64,000 nucleotides of DNA, from positions 147,483 to 211,482 of the forward strand of contig JAOPWC010000114.1 of NCBI GenBank assembly GCA_025965895.1. Reading direction: 5' to 3'. The position numbers were made by a program, and so were the translations under genes. Positions 42,826-50,894 of the stretch are shown piece by piece. Origin of the DNA: Mycobacterium sp. (GTDB taxonomy: Bacteria; Actinomycetota; Actinomycetes; Mycobacteriales; Mycobacteriaceae). The number at the start of each line of letters is the position of its first letter. Position 1 is the first letter of the stretch. The notes beneath the pieces are model-generated. The model was not told the origin of the DNA. It made no database searches and worked only from the letters and a program-made list of their open reading frames with translations.

Positions 42826-43690
42826 TCAGCGCCGTCCCGTCGGCGGGCGTTGGTGGCCCCGCCTCCGCGCTTGGGGGTCCGGGGTTCGGGGGGAGCGTGA
42901 TGTGTTTGGCCCCATTGGGCGAGGTTGGCGGCGGCGTTTCGGTCGGGGTCGGCCGAATGCCCGCACGGGCAGGTGAATACCCGATCGGCCAGCGTCAGTT
43001 CGGCATTGCGGGCACTGCAGTACGAGCGATACCAGGGGTCGGCAGTTGCGACGATGCCGCCTCGCCATGCTTGCTTGTAGCGCAGTAGCCGGGCGAATTC
43101 GGTCCAGGCGGCGTCGCTGATCGAACGGGCGAGGCGGCGGTTACGCAGCACAGCGGCCGCGTTGAGGTTCTTAAGCACGAGCCGGTCGTGGGTCTTGACC
43201 AGTTCGTTGGAGACCGCGTGCAGGAAAATGCCGTCGAGTGTTGGCCACCCGCTGGTGATGGCGCCCAAGCCGGCCGGCCGCGGCCCCGCGGTTGTGTGAT
43301 CCCTTCTGTCTGTTTGCGGGACAACTTCTTTGCGAGGTGTTGCTGCTGGCGCGTCGCCGCGGCGAGCGCTTTGGGGCATCCTGCGGCGCACAGGACTTTG
43401 CGGCCTGCACATTCAGGCTGACCCACCACCGTGCAGCGTGATGAGACACCGTGGCGAACAGCACCTTGGCCCGGCCCTTGACCAGCATGCGCCGCAACCG
43501 GCGAGTGTCGTCATGCACCCGAACCGCTCCGATACCGGCCACGGTGGCCGACCGCGGCCGGTTGTTGTCACCGACCCGGATCGCCGGCTTGCCCTTCTGG
43601 GGTGCTTGTTGCGCAGCCGAAACGACGGCGTGGCCAACCACTGCCGTCGCCTCGACCACCACCGCGAACCATCCTGCAGGCCCACGAAGG
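42826..43690 (-). pseudogene. Broken TnpB of an IS607/IS1535-like element
   Basis: The minus strand carries a frame-shifted TnpB. From the right, SFRLRNKHP, then SATVAGIGAVRVHDDTRRL and LFATVSHHAARWWVSLNV in one frame, then ELVKTHDRLVLKNLNAAAVL, LRNRRLARSISDAAWTEFAR, a zinc ribbon (CPCGH) and DPDRNAAANLAQ in another. The catalytic glutamate expected in VxEDLN is lysine here (VLKNLN), and one zinc-ribbon cysteine is lost. The N-terminus, start and any TnpA or serine resolvase are missing. It is a dead nuclease gene from an insertion element. Confidence 0.75.
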
Positions 43691-43721
43691 CCTGCTCGCG
43701 CTCAGCCTAATGGCCCTACCA

Positions 43722-44822
43722 CTACGCAGACTCGACCCGATCCCAGTTGTTCGACACGCTTTGGCGAGGCGACCGCTCTGGCAACAAGAGCGCGCTGTCA
43801 CCGAATTCATGCCACAGGTAGCCGTGGTCCACGGCGTCCCGGTACGCGGCAGCCACTAGCCCTGGTCCCGCGACAGCCTCGAGCAGCAGCAGATGCGACC
43901 CGCCGGCTTCGTGCCAGCCCGTGATGAGCCCGTCGACCACCCGGACCGGACGCTGGGGCCCGAGCACGAGGTTCGTCCAGCCTTCCGCGGCCCGAACGAC
44001 GCCCTCGACGGATGCTGCGGACTCGAGCGCGCGCGTCACCGTGGTGCCGGCCGCGATCACCCTGCCGCCGGCGGACTTCGTCGTGTTCACCAGCCGGGCA
44101 GTGGTGGCCGGGACGGTGAACGGCTCAGGGACGGGCGGCTCACCAAACTCGGCTGACGAGACGCCTGCGTGCAGCGTGACGGGGGCGATCATGACGCCCG
44201 ACGCGACCAGCGACGTCACCAGTTCTGTGCTGAATGGCCTGGCCGCGCTCGGCATTTCAGCACTGCCGGGTTGCTGCGCGAAGACCGTCTGGTAGGCAAT
44301 GAGCGGCCACTCCCGGGGGACATATGAGTAGCGGATGGGACGCCCGTACCGGGCGAGATACGAACTCATGTCGCCCGCGACCGCCAAGCGCGAGGTCCAC
44401 AACCGGCTGCCCGCCACATTTGGCGTCGGGTACGAGGAGGTCACCACCAGCGCGGCGCCGTTCGGCAGCTCGATACGTTCCCCCGGCCGGATGTCGGGTA
44501 GGTGTGCCGTCGCATCCAGGTGGGGCCGCAGTTCTGTCACCCACACGTATTCGGCTATCCCCGTGGCGAAATGAACCATGACGGGGCCGTCGTCGCGGCT
44601 TCCGGGGACGGCCGCCGGCAGCGTCGCCGAATTGTTCACCACCAGCAGGTCTCCTGGGCGAAGGTGGCGACCGAGGTCGGTGAACCTGTCGTGGACGATG
44701 CCGTCCGGCCCGGCGACGAGGAGCTTCACGCCGTCGCGGGACAACCCGCGCGCCTCCGGCGGTTCTGTCGCGTCGGACGCTGGGGCACGGTCGAAGCGGG
44801 TGTGCGGGATCGCGATCGTCAC
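43722..44822 (-). CDS. QueA-like SAM:tRNA ribosyltransferase-isomerase homologue
   Basis: A 366-residue QueA-fold protein: LRPGDLLVVNNSATLPAAV, then PVMVHFA, IRYSYVPREWPLIAYQTVFA and LVTSLVASGVMIAPVTLHAG match QueA blocks in order. Classical QueA transfers the ribosyl group of SAM to 7-aminomethyl-7-deazaguanine in tRNA during queuosine synthesis. No other queuosine genes are in the window and mycobacteria are generally thought to lack the pathway, so its substrate here is doubtful. The start (GTG 44822) overlaps the SDR stop, so both are one operon, likely controlled from the SoxR box at 45551-45568. Confidence 0.85.
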   Translation of the reverse strand: MTIAIPHTRFDRAPASDATEPPEARGLSRDGVKLLVAGPDGIVHDRFTDLGRHLRPGDLLVVNNSATLPAAVPGSRDDGPVMVHFATGIAEYVWVTELRPHLDATAHLPDIRPGERIELPNGAALVVTSSYPTPNVAGSRLWTSRLAVAGDMSSYLARYGRPIRYSYVPREWPLIAYQTVFAQQPGSAEMPSAARPFSTELVTSLVASGVMIAPVTLHAGVSSAEFGEPPVPEPFTVPATTARLVNTTKSAGGRVIAAGTTVTRALESAASVEGVVRAAEGWTNLVLGPQRPVRVVDGLITGWHEAGGSHLLLLEAVAGPGLVAAAYRDAVDHGYLWHEFGDSALLLPERSPRQSVSNNWDRVESA

Positions 44823-45535
44823 GCGTTCGTTCCCGTCAGCAGATCGCTCGCCCGGTAGCGCCCGCTGGGCGGCCTGGAGTCGAGCAGCCGTAAGAACGCG
44901 GGCACCACGGTCTGCGGCTCGGGCCGGTCCGATATGTCCTCGTTCGGGAATGCGGCCTGATGCATTTCGGTGCGCATATCGCCGGGGTCGAATGCGTACA
45001 CACCGACAACGTCGCTTTCGGCCGCCAGCACTGCCGAGATCTGATCGAGCGCGGCTTTCGACGACCCATAACCACCCCAGCCCGGATACGCTTCGACGGC
45101 CGCGTCCGAGGTGACGTTGACGATCACGCCGCCGCGCTGGGCGAGCTCGGGCAACGCCGCCGTTGTCAAGGCAAGCGGCGCAAAGACATTCACCTCGTAC
45201 ACGGTGCGCAGCTCGTGGGGCGGATAGTCGGCGAGCGTCGGCTGCGGGCTCGGTCCGAGCCGGCTGGCGTTGTTCACCAACAAGCGCAGCGGCCCGGCAT
45301 CCTGCGCAGCGGTCACCAGCGCGGCGCGATGCGATGCATCGATGACATCCCCGGGTATCGCGATGAGCCGGGCCGAGTTGAGTACCGACGCGGTGGCCTG
45401 AAGTTCGGCGGAACGCCGGGCGTCGATGACAACGGTCCAGCCGCGGCCGAGTAGAGCGGCGGTCACTGCACGTCCGAACCCGCGGGAACCCCCGGTGACG
45501 ATCGCGACGACAGAACTGGGCGTGAATTCGTTCAT
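44819..45535 (-). CDS. Short-chain dehydrogenase in a SoxR-linked operon
   Basis: A 238-residue classical SDR. The cofactor motif is VTGGSRGFGRAV (residues 13-24), the NNASR loop follows, and the active site is YGSSK. It is the first gene of a two-gene operon with the QueA-like gene, which it overlaps by four bases. Its start (ATG 45535) is 55 bases from the divergent soxR start and separated from it by a SoxR-type palindrome. Redox-responsive expression is therefore likely (inference). Substrate unknown. Confidence 0.87.
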   Translation of the reverse strand: MNEFTPSSVVAIVTGGSRGFGRAVTAALLGRGWTVVIDARRSAELQATASVLNSARLIAIPGDVIDASHRAALVTAAQDAGPLRLLVNNASRLGPSPQPTLADYPPHELRTVYEVNVFAPLALTTAALPELAQRGGVIVNVTSDAAVEAYPGWGGYGSSKAALDQISAVLAAESDVVGVYAFDPGDMRTEMHQAAFPNEDISDRPEPQTVVPAFLRLLDSRPPSGRYRASDLLTGTNA

Positions 45536-45550
45536 ACCGGCATACTGATA

Positions 45551-45568
45551 GTTGAAGTTAACTTTAAG
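45551..45568. promoter_or_regulatory. SoxR-type operator
   Basis: GTTGAAGTTAACTTTAAG contains the perfect core AAGTTAACTT (45555-45564), which is the heart of the known SoxR box CCTCAAGTTAACTTGAGG. It lies between the divergent soxR and SDR genes, with a TTGACT hexamer overlapping its right edge on the minus strand. This layout fits MerR-type control of the SDR/QueA-like operon and soxR. Confidence 0.72.
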
Positions 45569-45589
45569 TCAAGTGGATGGGGGAATTTC

Positions 45590-46063
45590 ATGGACCGCAG
45601 CGATCTGCTGACCGTCAGTGAGCTCGCCAACCGCAGCGGATTCGCGCCGTCGGCGATCAGGTTCTACGACAACGAGGGCTTGATCTCGGCATCCAGGACT
45701 GGCGGCGGTCAGCGTCGGTTCGAGCGAACCACGTTGCGGCGCCTTGCGTTCATCCGCGCGGCCCGTAACGTCGGGTTGACTCTTGACGAGGTGGCCGAAG
45801 CGCTGGAGAAGCTGCCCGAGAGCCGAACTCCCAACCGGACAGACTGGGCGAAGCTCTCCAAACAGTGGCGGGGTCGGCTGGACGATCAGATCGCCGGATT
45901 GGTCGCACTGCGTGACAGCTAGGATTCCTGCATCGGCTGTGGCTGCCTGTCGTTGAAGCGGTGCGCGATGTCCAACCCGGCTGACGTGGCGGCGGCCGGC
46001 GGCGCGGGGGCGGTGTATCTGCCGAAGTCGCTGCGCCGGCCGACCGCCCAGCACAAGCGGTGA
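45590..46063 (+). pseudogene. soxR: SoxR-like MerR regulator, interrupted by in-frame TAG before its iron-sulfur motif
   Basis: ATG 45590 begins a MerR regulator with the recognition helix in LTVSELANRSGFAPSAIRFY and dimerisation helix to LVALRDS. TAG at 45920-45922 then ends the frame at 110 residues. The same frame goes on as DSCIGCGCLSLKRCAMSNPA and ends at TGA 46061-46063, giving the normal ~157 codons. In SoxR the expected wording is LRDGLDSCIGCGCL, so the TAG stands where a leucine (perhaps TTG, one base away) belongs. All four cysteines of the [2Fe-2S] motif CX2CXCX5C are after the stop. A truncated protein could bind DNA but not sense redox. Confidence 0.82.
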
Positions 46064-46067
46064 GCTC

Positions 46068-46340
46068 TCAGCGGCGGCGCACCCAGACGACCAGCCCGAC
46101 GATCATCACCACTCCCACCAGAGCCGCCACCACCGGCGTCCGCTGATCGCGCGTGGCCGCGGTGATCCGGGTCCGGGTCTCGACGGCTTTTTGGCGTGCT
46201 CGTTCCTTGACGTCAAGCTTGGCCGACAGGGCCGCCACGGTTTGACCGAGTTCTCTTCGGGTTTGTTCGATATCCGACTGCAAATCGTCGATCCCGGCGT
46301 CCGGCTGCGGTTCTGGGCGTGCTGGATCAATGCCGGTCAT
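46068..46340 (-). CDS. DUF3618 small membrane protein
   Basis: A 90-residue protein. A DUF3618-type N-terminus (DDLQSDIEQTRRELGQTVAA, then LSAKLDVKERARQKAVE) forms a helical, coiled-coil-like stretch, followed by a single hydrophobic helix (VVAALVGVVMIVGLVVWV) and a basic end. Such proteins are common in actinobacteria next to phage-holin-like envelope proteins and are associated with membrane stress. It overlaps the holin-like gene by 14 bases and follows it in one operon; it converges with soxR. Confidence 0.85.
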   Translation of the reverse strand: MTGIDPARPEPQPDAGIDDLQSDIEQTRRELGQTVAALSAKLDVKERARQKAVETRTRITAATRDQRTPVVAALVGVVMIVGLVVWVRRR

Positions 46341-46740
46341 GACGCACGTCCTTCACGACTTCCCGGATGTCCTCTTTCACGCTCGCCACCGTCTGTGGCG
46401 CGGCGGGGGTGACGTGTTGCATCTCCTGCTTGCTCACCAAAGCGGCGATGCCGGCGGCGATCAGCAGCACGGCGCCGACGATGAGCGCGGCGGCCCACAC
46501 CGGCAGTACCAACGACAACGCGGCGACTGCGGCGGCAACGAAACTCGCCAGCCCGAGGACGGCAAGCAACCCGGCACCGCTGAACAGACCGGCGCCGATC
46601 CCGGCACGCTTCGCCGATTCCTGAAACTCTTTTTGCGCCAGCCGCATCTCGTCGCGGACAAGCCGCGACGTCTGCGACGACAACTGGGTCATCAGCTCGC
46701 CGATCGACGCGTCGGCGGCCGGTTTGGACTCCACGCTCAT
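46327..46740 (-). CDS. Holin-3_6 family (YqjE-like) membrane protein
   Basis: A 137-residue protein with an amphipathic N-terminal helix (IGELMTQLSSQTSRLVRDEM) and two hydrophobic helices (about 48-71 and 78-104), the signature of the Phage_holin_3_6 / DUF1469 family. Despite the name it is a chromosomal membrane-stress-type protein, not a lysis gene. ATG 46740 is used. It forms a two-gene operon with the DUF3618 protein, a common pairing across actinobacteria. Confidence 0.85.
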   Translation of the reverse strand: MSVESKPAADASIGELMTQLSSQTSRLVRDEMRLAQKEFQESAKRAGIGAGLFSGAGLLAVLGLASFVAAAVAALSLVLPVWAAALIVGAVLLIAAGIAALVSKQEMQHVTPAAPQTVASVKEDIREVVKDVRHDRH

Positions 46741-46841
46741 GACCTGACATTCCCTCCTGGCCTACTCGGAGACAGACGCGGATGACACTTCGCTGTACCA
46801 ACCGCTGATTGCCCGAGGCGCCGCCGCCCGAAACATCGGTG

Positions 46842-47618
46842 TCAACGGATGGTGCTGGCTCCGCCGTCGACGGGAATCACCGCCCCGGTGATGTACCCGC
46901 TGGCCCTGCTGGCCAGGAACACGGAGATGCCGGCGATGTCGTCAGGCCTGCCGATGCGCCCCAGCGGCAGCTGCGCGCCGACCGCCTCGGCGCCGTCCGT
47001 CAACAGCACCTTGGTCATCTTGGACTCGAACAATCCCGGCGCGATCGCGTTGACCAAAACGTCGGGCACGAGCTCACCCGCCAGGTGGCGGGTCAGCATG
47101 TGGACTGCCGCCTTGCTGGTGCTGTAGGAGAAGTTGTTCATTCCGGGCAACGGTGGGCGCAGGCCGTCGATGCTGCCGGTGTTGATCACCCGCGACGGAT
47201 CATCGGGCCTGGAGCCTGCTTTCAACAGCGGGAGCAGGGCTCGAGTCAGCAGGAAGACGCCCTTGACATTCACCGCGAAGACCCTGTCGAAGGCCGAGTC
47301 GGGGAACTCGTCGAACGGGGCACCCCACGCCGTACCGGCGTTGTTGAACAACGCGTGGATCGCGTCCTCACGCTCACCCAGTGCCGTGGCGAGGGTTTCT
47401 ACGCCCGCGGCGGTGCCGAGATCTGCGGGAACCGACTCGACGGAACCGAGCGCCGACAGCCTCTCAACGGCAGCGTCGAGATCAGCGGCCTTGCGGCTGG
47501 ACAGGTAGACCTTCGCGCCGGCCCGAAGCAGCCCTTCGGCCATCATCAAGCCGATGCCACGGCCGCCGCCGGTGACAACGGCGATTTTGCCGCTCAAGTC
47601 GAACAATTCCGGCCCCAA
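46842..47618 (-). CDS. Short-chain dehydrogenase, 3-oxoacyl reductase-like
   Basis: A 258-residue classical SDR starting, probably, at TTG 47618 with GAGGGGG 7 bases upstream; a longer frame exists but overlaps the preceding gene. The cofactor motif is VTGGGRGIGLMMAEG, the catalytic serine is in INTGSIDG, the active site is YSTSK and the C-terminus ends VIPVDGGAST. It is typical of FabG-like or dehydrogenase-type enzymes with NAD(P)H. It follows the alcohol dehydrogenase gene by 10 bases on the same strand, so they are co-transcribed. Confidence 0.87.
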   Translation of the reverse strand: MGPELFDLSGKIAVVTGGGRGIGLMMAEGLLRAGAKVYLSSRKAADLDAAVERLSALGSVESVPADLGTAAGVETLATALGEREDAIHALFNNAGTAWGAPFDEFPDSAFDRVFAVNVKGVFLLTRALLPLLKAGSRPDDPSRVINTGSIDGLRPPLPGMNNFSYSTSKAAVHMLTRHLAGELVPDVLVNAIAPGLFESKMTKVLLTDGAEAVGAQLPLGRIGRPDDIAGISVFLASRASGYITGAVIPVDGGASTIR

Positions 47619-47628
47619 CGCCGCCCCC

Positions 47629-48738
47629 TCACTCGTCGAGGGCGATGATCTGGCGCACGGCGGCGCCGTCGGCAAGCCGATCCAGCGCCTCGTTGATCTG
47701 CTCGAGGGCGATCGTCGACGAGACCAACGACTCCACGGGTAACCGGCCCGATCGCCACAACTCCACGAACCGGGGAATGTCCCTCGCGGGCACCGCTGAG
47801 CCGAGGTAGCTGCCGATCAGCGATCGTCCCTCGGCGACGAATCCGAGCGGCGAGACAGTGATTCGGGCATCCGGGCCCGGCAGCCCCACGGTGATCGTGC
47901 GTCCGCCAGGCGCGGTCAGGTCGACCGAGGTCTGCAGTGCGACCGGATGACCGGCCGCCTCGATGACCACCGCGGCTTTCAGTCCCTGCTCGGTGGCCTG
48001 CTGCGGGGTGTACGCCTCGTGTGCACCGGCACGCCGGGCCATGTCGAGCTTCTCCGGCAGCTGGTCAACGGCAATCACCCGGACGTCATCGTGAGCGAGG
48101 GCGGTGAGCACCGCCGCCATGCCCACACCGCCTAGTCCGACGACGACGACAGTCTGGCCGGGTTGTGGCTTCGCCACGTTGATCACCGCGCCGCCGCCGG
48201 TGAGCACGGCACAACCGAGCAGGGCCGCGACATTGGGCGGCACGTCCGAATTCACCGGCACCACGGATTTGCGGTCGACCACGGTCTTGTTGGCAAAGCC
48301 GGACACCCCCAGATGGTGGTTCACCGGTTGGCCGTTCCGCGTCAGTCGCCTCTCGCCGCCCAGCAGCGTGCCTGCGTTGTTCGACGCGCTGCCACGTTCG
48401 CAGGGCGTGAGCCCATTGGTGGCGCACGCCGGGCACTGCCCGCACCGGGGCAGAAACGTCATCACGACTCGTTGCCCGATTGCGAGATCCGACTCCCGGC
48501 TGCCGATGCGTTCCACCACGCCGGCGGCCTCGTGCCCGAGCAGCATGGGCACCGGGCGTACCCGATTGCCGTCGACGACCGACAGGTCGGAGTGGCAGAG
48601 CCCGGCGGCCTCGATGCGGACCAGGAGTTCCCCGTCGCCCGGCGGCGCCAGGTCCAGGTCGCCGACGGTGATCGGTCGGGATTGGGCATACGGGCGGGGC
48701 CGGCCGATCTCCTCGAGCACCGCTCCCTGAATTTTCAT
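47629..48738 (-). CDS. Zinc alcohol dehydrogenase, paralogue of AdhE1
   Basis: A 369-residue medium-chain zinc alcohol dehydrogenase. Catalytic zinc ligands are in GLCHSD and LGHEAAGVV, the structural-zinc cysteines are in CGQCPACATNGLTPC, and the nucleotide motif is VVVGLGGVGMAA. The protein is nearly the same throughout as the adhE1 gene at 53452-54558 (for example both have RPVPMLLGHEAAG and GSYLGSAVPARDIP/SHDIP). The divergent neighbour is a thioesterase that is likewise a paralogue of the one next to adhE1. This block is therefore a duplicated segment. Its start, ATG 48738, faces the thioesterase gene. Confidence 0.92.
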   Translation of the reverse strand: MKIQGAVLEEIGRPRPYAQSRPITVGDLDLAPPGDGELLVRIEAAGLCHSDLSVVDGNRVRPVPMLLGHEAAGVVERIGSRESDLAIGQRVVMTFLPRCGQCPACATNGLTPCERGSASNNAGTLLGGERRLTRNGQPVNHHLGVSGFANKTVVDRKSVVPVNSDVPPNVAALLGCAVLTGGGAVINVAKPQPGQTVVVVGLGGVGMAAVLTALAHDDVRVIAVDQLPEKLDMARRAGAHEAYTPQQATEQGLKAAVVIEAAGHPVALQTSVDLTAPGGRTITVGLPGPDARITVSPLGFVAEGRSLIGSYLGSAVPARDIPRFVELWRSGRLPVESLVSSTIALEQINEALDRLADGAAVRQIIALDE

Positions 48739-48803
48739 CGCCCAGCCTCGTCGCCGGTGAGCTCGATCTGACCCCGCATGCCGCGGACGGTACCACTGGA
48801 AGA

Positions 48804-49292
48804 ATGACCGCTATGAGCATCGGGTCCGGCGACGAGCGATCGCTTACCAGCCGGGATTTCCCCGTTCACTGGCCCGTACTCACCCGTTGGACGGACAACG
48901 ATATGTTCGGGCATCTGAACAACGCGGTGTACTACGAATTCTTCGACACAGCGATCAATGCGTGGATCGAGACCACCACCGGCATCGACCCGCTGACCAT
49001 GCCCACGCTGGGCGTCGTCGCAGAGTCGGGGTGTCGCTACTTCGCCGAATTGCGTTTTCCTGAACCACTTGCCGTCGGGCTTGCCGTTGGTCGCCTTGGA
49101 CGCAGCAGCGTCACCTACCGGTTGGGCGTATTCCAGGCGGGGGCGGATCGACTGGGCGAGGAGCTGGCGCACCCTGTCGCGGCTGTTGGCCACTGGGTGC
49201 ATGTTTACGTGGACCGGACTAGCCGCAAGCCGGTTCCGATCCCCGAGCCGATACGTGCGCTTCTCAGCACTGCCTGTGTTGACGACGCCTGA
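48804..49292 (+). CDS. Hotdog-fold thioesterase (Rv0163 paralogue)
   Basis: A 162-residue 4HBT-family thioesterase. The signature RWTDNDMFGHLNNAVYYEFF carries the catalytic Asp, and the long central helix and strands follow. It is nearly identical in layout to 54594-55031 (RDFPVHWPV start, NNAVYYALFDTAINAW). ATG 48804 is used; ATG 48813 is also possible. It probably hydrolyses acyl-CoA. Divergent from the alcohol dehydrogenase gene, mirroring the adhE1/Rv0163 arrangement. Confidence 0.88.
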   Translation: MTAMSIGSGDERSLTSRDFPVHWPVLTRWTDNDMFGHLNNAVYYEFFDTAINAWIETTTGIDPLTMPTLGVVAESGCRYFAELRFPEPLAVGLAVGRLGRSSVTYRLGVFQAGADRLGEELAHPVAAVGHWVHVYVDRTSRKPVPIPEPIRALLSTACVDDA

Positions 49293-49351
49293 ATCGCGCG
49301 ACAGTGCGCTCAGCTACGCGACACGAACAGACAGATAAGAGGAATAGCGGG

Positions 49352-49462
49352 CTACACCGGCGGGTAGGCGGGAGGTGGATAGTCGCCCCTCAGACCCCAG
49401 CCCAACGCGTTGAAGAAGTACTCGATCTCGTCGCTGGCGTCATAGTCCGGACTCGGATCCAT
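49352..49462 (-). CDS. Small acidic protein, 36 residues
   Basis: A 36-codon frame from ATG 49462 with a strong AAGGAG ribosome binding site 7 bases upstream. The product begins MDPSPDYDASDEIEYFFNAL, is acidic and aromatic, and ends in a proline-rich PPPAYPPV. It sits divergently from the TetR gene at 49602; a comparable small ORF (Rv0157A, from memory) lies next to Rv0158 in M. tuberculosis. The gap 49293-49601 otherwise holds no gene. Function unknown; the signal strength and composition support a real product. Confidence 0.6.
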   Translation of the reverse strand: MDPSPDYDASDEIEYFFNALGWGLRGDYPPPAYPPV

Positions 49463-49601
49463 CCGACCACTCCTTCGGATCTTGGCGGTGCAGCGAGTCT
49501 AGCCCCATCGAACATTCGAAACGCGGGCTTGAGAAAATCGGACTACCCAACCGGTTGATTGGTCGGCGGTAGCATCGGCGGCCTACATATAGTGAGGCGC
49601 C

Positions 49602-50297
49602 ATGTCATCTGATGCTCTTCGCGAGAGCGGCCGGTCGGGGCGGGAAAACGGGACCGCCAACGAACTCTCCCGTCGCGAGGAGCTACTGGCCGTCGCTACC
49701 AAGCTGTTCGCTGCCCGGGGCTATCACGGCACCCGGATCAACGACGTCGCCGACGTCGTCGGGCTGAACAAGGCCACGGTCTACCACTACTACGCCAGCA
49801 AGTCGCTGATCTTGTTCGACATCTATCGACGTGCGGCCGACTCCACGGTGGCCGCGGTGCACGACGACCCGTCGTGGTCGGCACGCGAAGCGATCTTCCA
49901 CTTCACCCGTCGGCTACTGGCCAACATCGCCAACAACGTCGAGGGCGCCGCGGTGTACTTCCAGGAAAGCCCGTACATCACGGAATGGTTCACCGAGGAA
50001 CAGGTCGCCTACATCCGGGCTGCCGAGGCCGCGGTGTACGAGCACGTGCGCGACGTCATCGACCGCGGCATCGCCAGCGGCGAGTTCTACGAATGCGATT
50101 CGCATGTGCTTGCGCTTGGCTACATCGGGATGACGCTGGGCTCCTACCGCTGGCTGCGGCCGCAGGGCCGGCGCACCGCGCAGGAAATCGCCGAGGAGTT
50201 CAGCACCGCGCTGCTGCGCGGCCTGATCCGCGACGAAACCGTGCGGGCCGAGTCACCGCTCGGCATCGACCCGAAAAACACATCTCGGTCGACCTAG
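49602..50297 (+). CDS. TetR-family regulator (Rv0158-like)
   Basis: A 231-residue TetR regulator. The HTH region (ELLAVATKLFAARGYHGTRI, then INDVADVVGLNKATVYHYYA) lies at about residues 27-72 and the C-terminal ligand-binding helices follow. The gene is the counterpart of Rv0158 by position between pntB-type and adhE1-type loci. Its stop shares bases with the stop of the decayed methyltransferase gene on the other strand. The target genes are unknown; the small ORF divergent to it is the nearest candidate. Confidence 0.88.
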   Translation: MSSDALRESGRSGRENGTANELSRREELLAVATKLFAARGYHGTRINDVADVVGLNKATVYHYYASKSLILFDIYRRAADSTVAAVHDDPSWSAREAIFHFTRRLLANIANNVEGAAVYFQESPYITEWFTEEQVAYIRAAEAAVYEHVRDVIDRGIASGEFYECDSHVLALGYIGMTLGSYRWLRPQGRRTAQEIAEEFSTALLRGLIRDETVRAESPLGIDPKNTSRST

Positions 50298-50894
50298 AAC
50301 GCGAACCGGTTCAACACATCGTAATTCCGCACCGGCGTCGCGTACGTCAGCCGGTACGCCAGGCGCTGCGGCGTGAACGGAATCGACTCGTAGCCCGCCA
50401 GTGTGGACACCCGCTCGACCAATCGGAGCCCAAGACTCCATTCCTCGATCTCGTGGGCATCGCGGATTCCCCCCTTCACGATTCCGTTGGTGAAGATCTT
50501 CGACAGCCGCGGGCCGGCGGGCGACAGCGTGTCGAAATGAAGTTCGCCAATGCCGAATCGGTCGGTCAGGCGTCGAAGCAGCTCCCAGACCTCTCGCTGG
50601 GTCAGATACATCAGAAGTCCTTCGGCGACGACAAGGGTTGGCGCCCCGGTCGGTATCTGGTCCAGCCACCGGGGTCGGTCACCGACGAGCCGATCATGCG
50701 GTATATGTCGGTCTCGTCGAACAACTTGCGCCTGAGTTCGATGACGCCGGGCTGATCCAGGTCGAACCACCGCACGGTGGAGGGCGGGTTGATGGCGAAC
50801 GGCTTTCGCAGGCTCGCAGGTACAGGGTGACCAGGTTCGTCCACTCCACCGAACCCCAGCCAACGGAGCTGAAATCAACCTTGGCAGCCGTCAT
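50294..50894 (-). pseudogene. LCM-type methyltransferase, internally deleted and frameshifted
   Basis: Starting at ATG 50894 the minus strand encodes VDFSSVGWGSVEWTNLVTLY then LRACESR, the conserved opening of a mycobacterial polyketide-associated methyltransferase group. The next matching block PSTVRWFDLDQPGVIELRRK belongs well downstream, in a different frame, so the cofactor-binding motif is missing (roughly 50-60 residues deleted). A second frameshift lies near SSVTDP, after which the frame [20 protein letters not shown] runs to NYDVLNRFAF and the TAG at 50294-50296. It overlaps the start of the MarR-like gene by ATGA. Confidence 0.72.

Noticed and set aside
46327..46740. Holin-like gene as evidence of a prophage
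   Set aside because: This family is chromosomal and pairs with DUF3618 in actinobacteria; no other phage genes are present.
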